From JALZVT01 sp039029135 (GTDB lineage Bacteria; Pseudomonadota; Gammaproteobacteria; Pseudomonadales; Azotimanducaceae), in contig JBCCGT010000001.1 of the NCBI GenBank assembly GCA_039029135.1, positions 496,001 to 560,000 of the forward strand: a stretch of DNA of 64,000 nt. Reading direction: 5' to 3'. The number at the start of each line of letters is the position of its first letter. The first letter of the stretch is position 1. Made by a program: the position numbers and the translations under genes. Positions 46,724-55,682 of this stretch are shown one piece after another. The notes beneath the pieces were generated by a model that saw only the letters and a list, made by a program, of their open reading frames with translations, was not told where the DNA came from and searched no databases.

Positions 46724-47818
46724 ATGGATGAGCGCGCGATACAGAGACTGAGCGGTCGTCTTGATGCGCACTGGGCGCAGCTCGTCGAGATCGTTGGTCA
46801 GCTGGCAAACGTGCTGCGGTCTACACCACCAAGAAACGTCCATGAATTGCGTGGCCTCGTCAGGGCCATAGACGCGGCCGTTCTCGGGCTGAACCCCATC
46901 ATGCTCGACGTCAATCGCGAACTCGCTGCGGCAGCAGCAGGGACGACCCAGCTCAGACAGATCGAACTGGTTTCGCGCATAAACAACCACCGGGCAGCCG
47001 CACACCGCTGGCACCAGATCCGCGACCTCGTCGAGCGCCAGAGCAACGAACCGCGCACCAGGCTGATGCGCCCGGTTCCCAGCACGAGACGCTTTCGAGA
47101 CGAGCAGACGCGCCTCGCCGACGACCTGTTCAACGCGCTGCACACGGCCATTTCCAAGTCAAAGCAGGATCCTGCAGCAGCGAGTCTCGGCGCGTTTCCT
47201 GACATCGGCCTCAACAACAGCGATTTTGTGGAACTCACACACGCCGCCTATCGCGTTCTTATGGCTATGGGTCGAGCGTCCGGCAGCTTCCTGGACGTGG
47301 GTTGTGGCGCCGGTATCAAACTCATCGGGGCGTCACGATTCTTCGGCGACGTGGCCGGAATCGATGTGGACGCGGGCTACATCAGTACCGCACGCCAACT
47401 TCTGCGCGATGCGAACCTTGGCCGCGTAACGCTGATTCACGGTAACGCTTTGACGTTCGAGCACTACGGTCACTACGACCTGATCTACTTCTTCCGACCG
47501 CTGCGTGACGATGCGCTGCTGCTGGAACTAGAGCGCCGCATCGCCACAAACGCGGCTGACGGGACACTGCTGCTGGCGCCCTACGTCGGCTTCGGCTACC
47601 GCTTTCGCGAGCTGGGATGCCGGCGGCTGGCCCGCGGTCTCTACATCAAGGGAGCGGGATACAGAGAGGCGCAGGCGCTGGTTCGACGCGCGATCTGGAC
47701 CGGTCCTGCCGTGCGCCCGCCTCGCGATCCTCTGCCAGGATTGTGGGAGCCTGTCCTGCGCGCCTCACACGCCTGGGGGTTCGACGTAAATCGCGCCGGC
47801 CGCCTGGACGGCGCCTGA
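46724..47818 (+). CDS. Class I SAM-dependent methyltransferase, unknown substrate
   Basis: The protein has 364 residues. The first ~170 are helical and charged, without known motifs. The Rossmann core starts with SFLDVGCGAGIKLIG (motif I), GIDVDAGYISTAR (motif II, acidic ribose ligand) and LIHGNALTF. A tail of ~100 residues follows. The substrate is not evident. ATG 46724 is favoured over GTG 46715, because AGGA sits 10 bp from the ATG but against the GTG. It follows icd. Confidence 0.82.
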   Translation: MDERAIQRLSGRLDAHWAQLVEIVGQLANVLRSTPPRNVHELRGLVRAIDAAVLGLNPIMLDVNRELAAAAAGTTQLRQIELVSRINNHRAAAHRWHQIRDLVERQSNEPRTRLMRPVPSTRRFRDEQTRLADDLFNALHTAISKSKQDPAAASLGAFPDIGLNNSDFVELTHAAYRVLMAMGRASGSFLDVGCGAGIKLIGASRFFGDVAGIDVDAGYISTARQLLRDANLGRVTLIHGNALTFEHYGHYDLIYFFRPLRDDALLLELERRIATNAADGTLLLAPYVGFGYRFRELGCRRLARGLYIKGAGYREAQALVRRAIWTGPAVRPPRDPLPGLWEPVLRASHAWGFDVNRAGRLDGA

Positions 47819-47839
47819 CGAACGGTCTGCAACAACCCG

Positions 47840-48838
47840 CTACCGCCAGGTCGTTTCGGTACGCAGGGCGCGCGCAAAACGCTCCATATTCCAGCCGCCA
47901 AAAACCATCGTCCGTCGCAGCAGGTGCGGATGACTCGCGAAGTTGTTGACGCCCTGTGTCACTGTCACCGAAAGCGCATGCTCAGACGCCACAATCTCCC
48001 GCACGACCTGCTGGTCCGTCGCGCCGTAGGGATAAGCGAAAGCAAAAACGTCGTTGCCACCCAGGACCCGTTCGAGACGCTGCTTCGGTTCCACGACCTC
48101 CTGGCGTACCCGGCGCATGTACTCATCGCCGCTTTCACCGTCAACGCGCCTGGTTAGATTCGCATGCGATTTGGAATGGGATTGGATCTCAATCAGACCA
48201 GAGTCCAGCATTTCTTCCATCTGCCGCGTCTTCAATCCACCCCGATTCATGAAATCGGAGTAAATGAAGACCGTACAGGGATAGCCAAACTCTTTGAGCA
48301 GCGGAAACGCAACGCGATACGCAGATTGATAGCCGTCATCGATCGTGAGCACCACAGCCTTCGACGGCAAACCGGCCTCACCCTGCAAGTAACGCTGAAA
48401 CTCGGAGAGCGAGACCACTCTGAAGTTATTGTCACGTAAGTAGACAAGCTGTTCGCGAAACGACTCCGGCGTCACCATCATGCGACTGGGGCGCGGTCCA
48501 AAACGATGATAAGCAAGTATCGGTACAACTTGCTGCGTACGCTGATGCACACCACCCGGATTGAACCAGCGCTTGGGAATCACGACGACACGACGCGGAT
48601 TGTCGGACGGCGGGTTGGCTTCTTTAATTCGCCAGTCGTACTCCGCTCGGCCGAGAAACCGTTGCGCAAGATCCTCATCAGAAAGGCGCGCATCGGCCAA
48701 CACCACCAGATGGCTGTCGGATTCGGACAGCACGCGATAGTCCGCCGCGTACAAAAGCGACGCATACAAAGACCCGAATCCCGCGAACAAAAACGTGCAG
48801 ATGAGTTTCTTGTAACGCCTAGAGGGTCGATCTAGCAT
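47840..48838 (-). CDS. Exported CE4 polysaccharide deacetylase
   Basis: The protein has 332 residues, with a signal peptide or membrane anchor (~10-32). A short N-terminal region (VLADARLSDEDLAQRFLG) resembles a LysM-like module. The catalytic domain has VVLTIDDGYQSAY (Asp pair of the T/F-DDG motif) and QSHSKSHANLTR (metal His residues). FAFAYPYGATDQQV follows. It likely deacetylates a glycan in the periplasm or wall. It is divergent from the T6SS-type kinase, with only 35 bp between starts. Confidence 0.9.
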   Translation of the reverse strand: MLDRPSRRYKKLICTFLFAGFGSLYASLLYAADYRVLSESDSHLVVLADARLSDEDLAQRFLGRAEYDWRIKEANPPSDNPRRVVVIPKRWFNPGGVHQRTQQVVPILAYHRFGPRPSRMMVTPESFREQLVYLRDNNFRVVSLSEFQRYLQGEAGLPSKAVVLTIDDGYQSAYRVAFPLLKEFGYPCTVFIYSDFMNRGGLKTRQMEEMLDSGLIEIQSHSKSHANLTRRVDGESGDEYMRRVRQEVVEPKQRLERVLGGNDVFAFAYPYGATDQQVVREIVASEHALSVTVTQGVNNFASHPHLLRRTMVFGGWNMERFARALRTETTWR

Positions 48839-48873
48839 GGATGAACGGGATATAGGATTGCACTTGAATTAAC

Positions 48874-51800
48874 GTGGCCGAGACTCCGCCTTCACATCCG
48901 AATGCTCTGCCGACCGGCTACCTCCTGCGCGAGTATCGCATAGAGGAAGTGCTCGGCGTGGGCGGCTTTGGCATAACCTATCGCGCCAAGCACGAGTCGT
49001 TCAACAACAAGTACGTTGCGATCAAGGAATACCTGCCAGCGACGCAGGCATTTCGCACGATCGATTCTCGCGTTGACCTGCTCTCCAACGGCGATCAGAC
49101 GACTTTCGATTGGGGCTTAGAGCGCTTCTTCGACGAAGCCAATCATCTACACGATTTACGCCACCCCAGCATCGTTGCAGTAGAAAACGTCTTTAAGGAA
49201 AACGGCACGGCGTACATGGTGATGGACGTCGTCAGAGGCGTCAGCACCGCCGAACTCATCAAGCAGCGCACCGTACTGACTGAAACCCAGCTGTGGTCGC
49301 TGTTCGATCAGCTCACCGACGCGCTGCGAACGATTCACGAAGCGGGCTTGATCCACCGCGACATCTCGCCGTCGAACATTTTGTTTCGTCAGCGTGCTCA
49401 ACGCGCGGTACTGATCGACTTCGGTTCTTCAAAGGCACAGCTAGAACAAACACAGCTGGCGTCGGGTGGCGACCACACACGCATATTCACGCCGGGCTAT
49501 GCACCGCTAGAGCAGCACGAGGGGACGCCGCAGGATCAGCGCAGCGACGTCTACGGCCTGGCGGCCTCGCTGTATCACCTTGCGCTGCACGTACGTCCTG
49601 CGCCTTCGGCGCAGCGCGCTGGCGCGTTACGCAGCGGCCAGGACCCGCTAATTCCGGCGAGAGAAATCGGCGCGGGTCGCTTCAGCAAGGAATTTCTCGA
49701 GACGCTGGATCGAGGCCTCGCGCTGCTGCCCGAGCATCGTCCGGCGAGCGTCAACGATTGGTGCAACTTCGCGCACAAGAGCCGCGATCAGACGATTACC
49801 AAGCCACTGCCGGTGGAATTGCTGCGCGAAATGGCCGAGGAATCGGATCGCGACCACACCACCAGCGACAAGTCGGCCGGCACAAATCCGATAACCCACT
49901 GGCTGGCTGGCATACTGCCGCCGGACCTCGCGCGGCGCATCCCGACGAGCTTTGCCAAAACCGATTGGTCGGTCAGGAATCTGGGAATCGCGGCGGCAGC
50001 CTTTGTGGGTCTGCTACTGCTGGCGCATGCGACCCACATGGTCGACCTGCCCGGAATCACTACCAGCGATCGACTCATTGAGCGCGCGGCGCGCACGCTC
50101 AAGCGCGGACCACTAGAGCCGGAAACTCTGCTCGAGGCGTCCAGCGATTTCACCAAAGCCAAACTGTTGGGCAACGGTTCAGATCGTGCCCGTACGGGTG
50201 AGCTGTTGTGTGAAGAAATCACCGCGTACCGGTCTGCTCTGGTCGATCGTGATCTACACAGAGGTGAATCGTTGCTGCCCATCATCGACGGGTTGGCCAG
50301 CGACGTGGGCGCGACGGACTTCCCCATCGAGCAGTTGCGCTCCGCGTTCACCTACGAGTCGAGCTATCGCGATTTTGAAAACCTGTCCCAGAGCATCTTG
50401 CCGGGCGACGGCGACCTGGACCGACTGACCGAACTGCTTGCGCGGCTGGGTGGCATGACGTCGCCGTTGACACCGGCGCCCGCTGAACGCCTGGCCCAGG
50501 CCAGCAAGGTTGCTGACGCGCTGGGGGCAGCGAATGGCGCTGTGGCGGAACAGCGCTTTGCCGTTGCACTCGATCGGCTGGACGCAGCTCAGCAAGCCAT
50601 CGCGAACATCAGCGACCGGCCACTCGAGTTCGCCAGTGCGCGCGCCAGCGTGCGTCAGGCGCGAAGCGATTTTGTCGCTCGCGAAACCCAGCAGGCCATT
50701 GATCAGTCGCTGGCTGAGCCGACAGCTACGGACGTTTTAACGACTGCGGGTGGCGCCATTAATCGTGTCCTGAACGTGGATCAAGGAGCCGAACGCGCAG
50801 TCCTGTGGCGCGATGTACTGAGTGTGATGGGCGCGGCCCTAGCGCGCGCCGAACAGGCCGAGACCGAGGAGGCGCTGGCTATCCTGTCGCAGGCCGATGC
50901 GCGTGCGCAGCGCGCGGGCATCAGCGCGGCGGCGTGGCGCGAGGTTTCGCTGCGCTACGAAAGCCTGGCCGCACAGAACGAACTCGATCAACGCCTCACC
51001 GCGTTGGTCGCCCAGCCGTTCGCCGAATCTCAGCAGGACAGTCTGCGAGAGTCGATAGAGCGGGCAGGCGCCGTGATCAATGCCGGTCGCGCGAGCCAGA
51101 TGCTGCAGCAGCGGCGCGAGCTCGCCGATGCCGCGCTGCAGAGCGCCCGGGAGGTTGGATCACTGACAGCGCGAGAGGACTACGCCGGCGCAGACTCGCT
51201 AGCTTCCGGTTCCGCGGAAGGCCTCGCTGAGCTGGGCCTGCAACAAAGCCTACGCGAGGCGATCAATGGTGCGAGACGTCGCGACATAGCCGATCGGGAA
51301 GCGAAAGTACAAGGAGAGCTGCAGGTTTATCAGCTTGGCAACTCGCGCTCACCGCTGCGCTACCAGTTGGACCAGATCGATGCATTGCAGCCGGATCGTG
51401 CGCTGGTGAATGAAATTCGTGGCGTGTTAGCGCGATTGGATCGCGTCGAGCAGAGTGCCGGCGAGTCCGCCTTCGCCGCAGCTACCGAGGCGCTCAGGGG
51501 TATCCCGCTCGAGGTACAGACGCTCGCACTCGCACCCGGTTTCATAGACAACCAGCTGGGGTGGCTGCAGGAACGCGCTGGGTACGCCGCCGCAAACGTG
51601 CGGGAAGCCGAACTGGCCCGATTGGCCAATGAGCCCCTCGACCCGCAGCTGCAGGACGGCGTCGCGACTCGATTGGATGAGGCTATCAAAGACCTGCAGC
51701 AGGCGGGATTTTCGGCTGCAAACCTGCAGTCGCTGGCTGGCATCGTGCCGCGCCTGCGCAGCATCAGCGAGCACGTCGAGTTTGGCCGTTTCTCCGCCGC

Positions 51801-53223
51801 GCGCGGCGACCTCGACACGCTTCGAGGCGAGCTCTCGGCGTCCGGCGGCACCAGCGAACGCCTGCAGCGTGAACTGGATTCCGGCATTCGCTACAACGAG
51901 CGCACGTTCGCGCGAGCGCTAACCCGACGTGTAAGGAGCGGGGCGGACGGTTTCTATGCCACGCTGCTCGAACGACCGCTGGACCTGCAGGCGCAGGCCA
52001 CCGTGCTCGAAGAACTGCAGCCGCTACTAAAGCTGCAGCGCGAAACCGATCCAGAACTGACGGACTGGAGCGAAATCGATCAGGCTCAGGCTGTGCAGAG
52101 TAGCCTGAGCGCGGCGACCAAGCTGCTGCAAGACGAAACCGACTACCTGCCAGCGGCGAAGGCGCTGGTGGCCACTTCGATCGCACTCCCAGCCGGCTCG
52201 CGTTGGCGCCGGGTGCTGGAACGCGGTCGCTCGTCGCTCGAAAACCAAAAAGACACTCGACTGCGCTCCCTACTGCAAGGCGCGAGCATGGCGCTGAACG
52301 ATCCGTCAGACGCGTCGGTGTACGACGCGGCGAGGCAGCAGTATCGCAGCGCAGCGTCCATCGAGAAGAGCGCTGACGGACTAGGCGCACTCGGCGTGAG
52401 GTTTGTCGATCTGCTGGAATCAGTCCGAGCAGCCCTCGCCGCACGCGACATCAGCCGCATCGATTTGACCGCGCTGGAGCAGCAGAGCGGGGACTTTCAG
52501 CGCCTGCCCGGCGTGGCTGGCGTGCTCGCTGGCGTGCGCGGCGAGAGCCAGGCGGTACTCGACGCCGCGCATCAAGCACAGACGACGCAAGTGCAGACGA
52601 TACTGGCGACCGCCCTAAGCGAACCTCTCGACGCGGCCGCACTGCGCACCGCCGACATTGCCCTGACGGAGCTGACGGCGTCACCGATATCGACGGCGCT
52701 GCCCGATGCCGCAACACAGACCCAGCGTGCACAGGCGAGCGTGCGCGGCATTAGCGAAGCGGTCGCACACATAGAAAACCGCCGCTTCGAATCCGCCTAC
52801 GCCGCGCTGAATACGGTGAGCGGCGCCGCCCAGGAACTGGGAAACGGCACGCTGGTGACCACCGTGGCCCAGACACTGAGCGCGCTTAACGATAATGTCC
52901 GACAATATCGACTGGCTCGGCGGCCGCGATACATCAACGAACTCAAGAATGCGCTGGCGGCCATCGCTGCGGATCCCAGCGCGGCCGCGAACCTCTCCAA
53001 AGCAGAGAATCACGCCGACTCAGTCCTGGCGGAACACGCGGAGTTCGCCGATGCGCTAATCATCAAAGAGGTGCTGGCATCCCTGAAAGGCCTATCGCCT
53101 GGGGTCCAAGGCGGCTCGGCCTGTGCAGGCATCGACGGCATTCGCGACGCCAGAGCGCGAATCGACTATCCGCTATTCGACTGGAGTTGGCTGGAACCGC
53201 TGGCTGCGGGGTGCCAGGGCTAA
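48874..53223 (+). CDS. ppkA: PpkA-type Ser/Thr protein kinase with very long helical C-terminal region
   Basis: The protein has 1449 residues. The kinase domain (residues ~15-290) has GVGGFGITY, Lys51 in VAIKEY, HRDISPSN (161-168), DFG at 182 and GYAPLEQ. One membrane helix (~369-388) separates it from about 1050 residues, probably periplasmic, rich in Ala/Leu/Arg/Glu helices with apparent internal repeats. In T6SS loci such kinases phosphorylate a component such as Fha or TssL, opposed by PppA. Here the phosphatase is in the facing operon. The start is GTG 48874, without a clear ribosome site. The periplasmic part is far longer than the ~500-700 residues I expect in PpkA. Confidence 0.88.
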   Translation: MAETPPSHPNALPTGYLLREYRIEEVLGVGGFGITYRAKHESFNNKYVAIKEYLPATQAFRTIDSRVDLLSNGDQTTFDWGLERFFDEANHLHDLRHPSIVAVENVFKENGTAYMVMDVVRGVSTAELIKQRTVLTETQLWSLFDQLTDALRTIHEAGLIHRDISPSNILFRQRAQRAVLIDFGSSKAQLEQTQLASGGDHTRIFTPGYAPLEQHEGTPQDQRSDVYGLAASLYHLALHVRPAPSAQRAGALRSGQDPLIPAREIGAGRFSKEFLETLDRGLALLPEHRPASVNDWCNFAHKSRDQTITKPLPVELLREMAEESDRDHTTSDKSAGTNPITHWLAGILPPDLARRIPTSFAKTDWSVRNLGIAAAAFVGLLLLAHATHMVDLPGITTSDRLIERAARTLKRGPLEPETLLEASSDFTKAKLLGNGSDRARTGELLCEEITAYRSALVDRDLHRGESLLPIIDGLASDVGATDFPIEQLRSAFTYESSYRDFENLSQSILPGDGDLDRLTELLARLGGMTSPLTPAPAERLAQASKVADALGAANGAVAEQRFAVALDRLDAAQQAIANISDRPLEFASARASVRQARSDFVARETQQAIDQSLAEPTATDVLTTAGGAINRVLNVDQGAERAVLWRDVLSVMGAALARAEQAETEEALAILSQADARAQRAGISAAAWREVSLRYESLAAQNELDQRLTALVAQPFAESQQDSLRESIERAGAVINAGRASQMLQQRRELADAALQSAREVGSLTAREDYAGADSLASGSAEGLAELGLQQSLREAINGARRRDIADREAKVQGELQVYQLGNSRSPLRYQLDQIDALQPDRALVNEIRGVLARLDRVEQSAGESAFAAATEALRGIPLEVQTLALAPGFIDNQLGWLQERAGYAAANVREAELARLANEPLDPQLQDGVATRLDEAIKDLQQAGFSAANLQSLAGIVPRLRSISEHVEFGRFSAARGDLDTLRGELSASGGTSERLQRELDSGIRYNERTFARALTRRVRSGADGFYATLLERPLDLQAQATVLEELQPLLKLQRETDPELTDWSEIDQAQAVQSSLSAATKLLQDETDYLPAAKALVATSIALPAGSRWRRVLERGRSSLENQKDTRLRSLLQGASMALNDPSDASVYDAARQQYRSAASIEKSADGLGALGVRFVDLLESVRAALAARDISRIDLTALEQQSGDFQRLPGVAGVLAGVRGESQAVLDAAHQAQTTQVQTILATALSEPLDAAALRTADIALTELTASPISTALPDAATQTQRAQASVRGISEAVAHIENRRFESAYAALNTVSGAAQELGNGTLVTTVAQTLSALNDNVRQYRLARRPRYINELKNALAAIAADPSAAANLSKAENHADSVLAEHAEFADALIIKEVLASLKGLSPGVQGGSACAGIDGIRDARARIDYPLFDWSWLEPLAAGCQG

Positions 53224-53283
53224 CGGTTTTATGGTCCGGAAGACTGGTAATCTTGTCGGGCCAGACACAGCAAGGAAGGCAAG

Positions 53284-54225
53284 ATGGACCGGACAGCAAC
53301 CGGCAGCGACCGTCTCGGCGCGACACTCCAACGAGGACGGGGGCGCTTCCTGTCGGCGGCTCGGGTTGTTCGCGCCAGCGCAATGCTCGTTTTCGTGACG
53401 TTGTTAGGCGCCTGTGAAACCACGCCGGAGCAGACGACCCCCGCGATTTGCCAGACCGCGCCCTCCAGCGCGTCATGCGCCTGCGAACTCGACCCCAACT
53501 CGGCAGCTTGCCCGTGCAGAGATCCGGACAGCTACGCCTGTGTGTGTGCACTGCAGCCCAACGCACGCGTCTGCGACGCTTGCCCTAGCAACGACTCCGC
53601 CGCGCGACTGACGCGTCGCGCCTTGGGCAACATCGGTCGAGGCGTCTGGGATCAGGCGGAACTGGAAGTACGCTGCGCGCTGGAGCGTGACCCGGGCTAC
53701 GCGCAGGCACAGGAGGTCGAAGATCAGCTGCGACTAAGGCGCTCTGGCGTTCTGCCTGACATGAGCGGGTTTGTCAGCTATCGAATCCGGGCCGGTGACC
53801 AGTTGGGCGACATCGCCAAGCTGTGTCTGAATCAGGCCAATCGCTTCGTCGAGCTGGCCGTACTGAACGGAATCGAGAATCCGAGTCGCCTGCGTCCAGG
53901 CCAATTGCTGCGCATCCCCACGACCAAGCCGTGCGTCAACTGCGCCGACCTGCGGCGCGCCGCGCTCGCGGAGGAGCAGTCCACCGGCGTCGAGCGCGCG
54001 TATGCACTGATCGCGGCAGCGCGTCGCAGCTGCCCGAATGACTCTGATATTACGCAGGACACAGATCGCCTGAAGTCCGCACTGGTGACCGACCTGCACG
54101 GACGTGCGGAGGCGCTGCTGAGCGAGGGCGACAGCGGCGGCGCCGCCGAACTATGGCAGCGCGTCATCAAGCTGGATCCCGGCAACGCCGAGGCAATGTA
54201 CTTCCTTCGCAGCCTGCAAAACTGA
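53284..54225 (+). CDS. Lipoprotein with periodic CxC motifs, LysM and TPR-like tail
   Basis: The protein has 313 residues. Lipobox LLGAC puts the lipidated Cys at 44. Cys pairs follow at 65/67, 76/78, 86/88 and 97/100, one pair every 10-11 residues, interleaved with acidic and Pro residues. A LysM domain (~160-207: YRIRAGDQLGDIAKLCLN, then RLRPGQLLRIP) should bind peptidoglycan. The end is TPR-like (AEALLSEGDSGGAAELWQRV). ATG 53284 follows AAGGAAGG. It lies 60 bp after the kinase gene, likely one operon. The function is unknown; a wall-anchored partner of the secretion system is a guess. Confidence 0.85.
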   Translation: MDRTATGSDRLGATLQRGRGRFLSAARVVRASAMLVFVTLLGACETTPEQTTPAICQTAPSSASCACELDPNSAACPCRDPDSYACVCALQPNARVCDACPSNDSAARLTRRALGNIGRGVWDQAELEVRCALERDPGYAQAQEVEDQLRLRRSGVLPDMSGFVSYRIRAGDQLGDIAKLCLNQANRFVELAVLNGIENPSRLRPGQLLRIPTTKPCVNCADLRRAALAEEQSTGVERAYALIAAARRSCPNDSDITQDTDRLKSALVTDLHGRAEALLSEGDSGGAAELWQRVIKLDPGNAEAMYFLRSLQN

Positions 54226-54262
54226 GCGACCAAGGAACACAGGGCTGGCCTAACGAAGGATC

Positions 54263-54283
54263 GGGGAAGGCGAGCCTTTCCCC
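54263..54283. terminator. Hairpin between convergent genes
   Basis: GGGGAAGGC-GAG-CCTTTCCCC forms a stem with one bulge in the 79 bp between the convergent lipoprotein genes, so it could serve both. There is no strong T-run. Confidence 0.45.
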
Positions 54284-54304
54284 ATCGATCAAAGCGGCGT
54301 TCGA

Positions 54305-54955
54305 TCAGGGTAGCGACTCCAGGTAGGCCCGAGCACCCAGATGCGTGCTGTCGATCGACAGCACCTCCCGAAACAGCGACTTAGCCTTCGATACATCGCT
54401 GGACAGCAATTCCAGCGCGCGCTGATAGATCAACTCCGCATTGCCTACCGGCGGTTGCTGGACCTCAACAGTAGCGCTGGCTGGCTCGGTTTCCGATTGC
54501 GCCAGTCGACGCGACCAGCGCTGGTATTCGCGCGAACGCTGCGCCTGCGCATAGTCACTGCGTAGCTGCGCATCGTCGGGCGTCAAGCTGATCGCTGCCA
54601 GCCAACGCTGCTTCGCTTCTAAGTATCGACGACGTTTGGTGGCCGCCTTCGCCTGAGCCGCCAGTCGCGCCGCCTCCTTCTTTGCGGCCTCGCCCAGTCG
54701 ATCGAGGTGATCCGAAACGTCCGCCCGCGCAGGCCTCAGCGCCCCGACCACCAGCCATTGTTCGATCGCGCTCGCGATATCCGCATTGGCTTCGTGCTGG
54801 CGCGCGAGCGATTCCGCAGCGACAACTCTCTGCGCGATCAGCGCTTCGACAGAGGGCCCTCTCGAGGTCACGGCACACCCAGCGACAATCAGAGACATGA
54901 ACAGCCCGATGACTCGTCCGCGTTCAAGGCGCCAGCCGCGCAATCGGTCAATCAT
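54305..54955 (-). CDS. TPR-like lipoprotein
   Basis: The protein has 216 residues. After an Arg-rich start, a lipobox FMSLIVAGC gives a lipidated Cys near residue 27. The mature part is helical and Ala/Arg-rich (KKEAARLAAQAKAATKRRRY), with repeats of TPR character (AIEQWLVVGALRP and YLEAKQRWLAAISLTPDD, ending SLFREVLSIDSTHLGARAYL). ATG 54955 is chosen because the signal peptide fits there. It is convergent with the CxC/LysM lipoprotein. Its sequence context suggests it is T6SS-associated, but I know no exact homologue. Confidence 0.75.
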   Translation of the reverse strand: MIDRLRGWRLERGRVIGLFMSLIVAGCAVTSRGPSVEALIAQRVVAAESLARQHEANADIASAIEQWLVVGALRPARADVSDHLDRLGEAAKKEAARLAAQAKAATKRRRYLEAKQRWLAAISLTPDDAQLRSDYAQAQRSREYQRWSRRLAQSETEPASATVEVQQPPVGNAELIYQRALELLSSDVSKAKSLFREVLSIDSTHLGARAYLESLP

Positions 54956-55091
54956 TCGGTGGCGGGCACAGCGGCGACTGTCGCGCGTCAGCAGATGGCG
55001 ACCGAAAATCACCATAACGATCGGAATACCAAGCTGCTAATCTGTGAACATCTGTCCTCAGGGTTCATAACGCTGCTCAGCGACGCAAACC

Positions 55092-55682
55092 ATGGCATTG
55101 CACGCAATTCCTACCCCCGGTTTCGAACTCATCGGTTTTCAGGCCATCATCCGTCCCCGCCTGGCACCTCCGCCTTCGCCGGGTGGACCTTCCGGCGTCA
55201 GCCACTGGACCGAGGAAGCGGACGTTTACAGCGAGGGCCACATAAACGGCGCGGTCACGCAGCGTTCTGATGCGCCGAGAACCATCAGCTTCGCAAGCGT
55301 CGGCCAGATCCCCCTCATCCTGCTGCCTTTGAAAAGCACCGCGATCAACTGTGCGCTGCAGCAAGGGCGCAACGTCCTGTGCGGCCCGCTGCAACAGGCG
55401 ACAGTTGCCATCGGCTTTGGCACTCGCGGACTGCGTCACGTGCTTGTCCGTGACGGCGAACACGCACAGTGGCCGCCGAAGGGTTTCGAACTGCTCGCGG
55501 AGGTCGACGTCGGCGCGCCGAGCGCGGTGGAACTGCGGGCGTCCCCTGGCCGTTTCTCGCTCGCCCTGGTTTCTCCGGCAGCAGCTGACATCGAGGTCTT
55601 TCCAGTCATGCCGACGGCTGACAATCGCTTGCGGGTGCTGGCGCGATCCCATCGCGATTCAGCCTCAGCTTCTGACGGCTGA
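55092..55682 (+). CDS. Hypothetical protein of the T6SS region
   Basis: The protein has 196 residues. I do not recognise it. It looks soluble and beta-rich (TISFASVGQIPLILLPL, VAIGFGTRGLRHVLVRDG), with no signal peptide and a Pro-rich stretch near residues 24-33. ATG 55092. It stands alone on the plus strand between two leftward genes, and its 3' end overlaps the convergent TPR-methyltransferase end by 18 bp. Confidence 0.6.
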   Translation: MALHAIPTPGFELIGFQAIIRPRLAPPPSPGGPSGVSHWTEEADVYSEGHINGAVTQRSDAPRTISFASVGQIPLILLPLKSTAINCALQQGRNVLCGPLQQATVAIGFGTRGLRHVLVRDGEHAQWPPKGFELLAEVDVGAPSAVELRASPGRFSLALVSPAAADIEVFPVMPTADNRLRVLARSHRDSASASDG

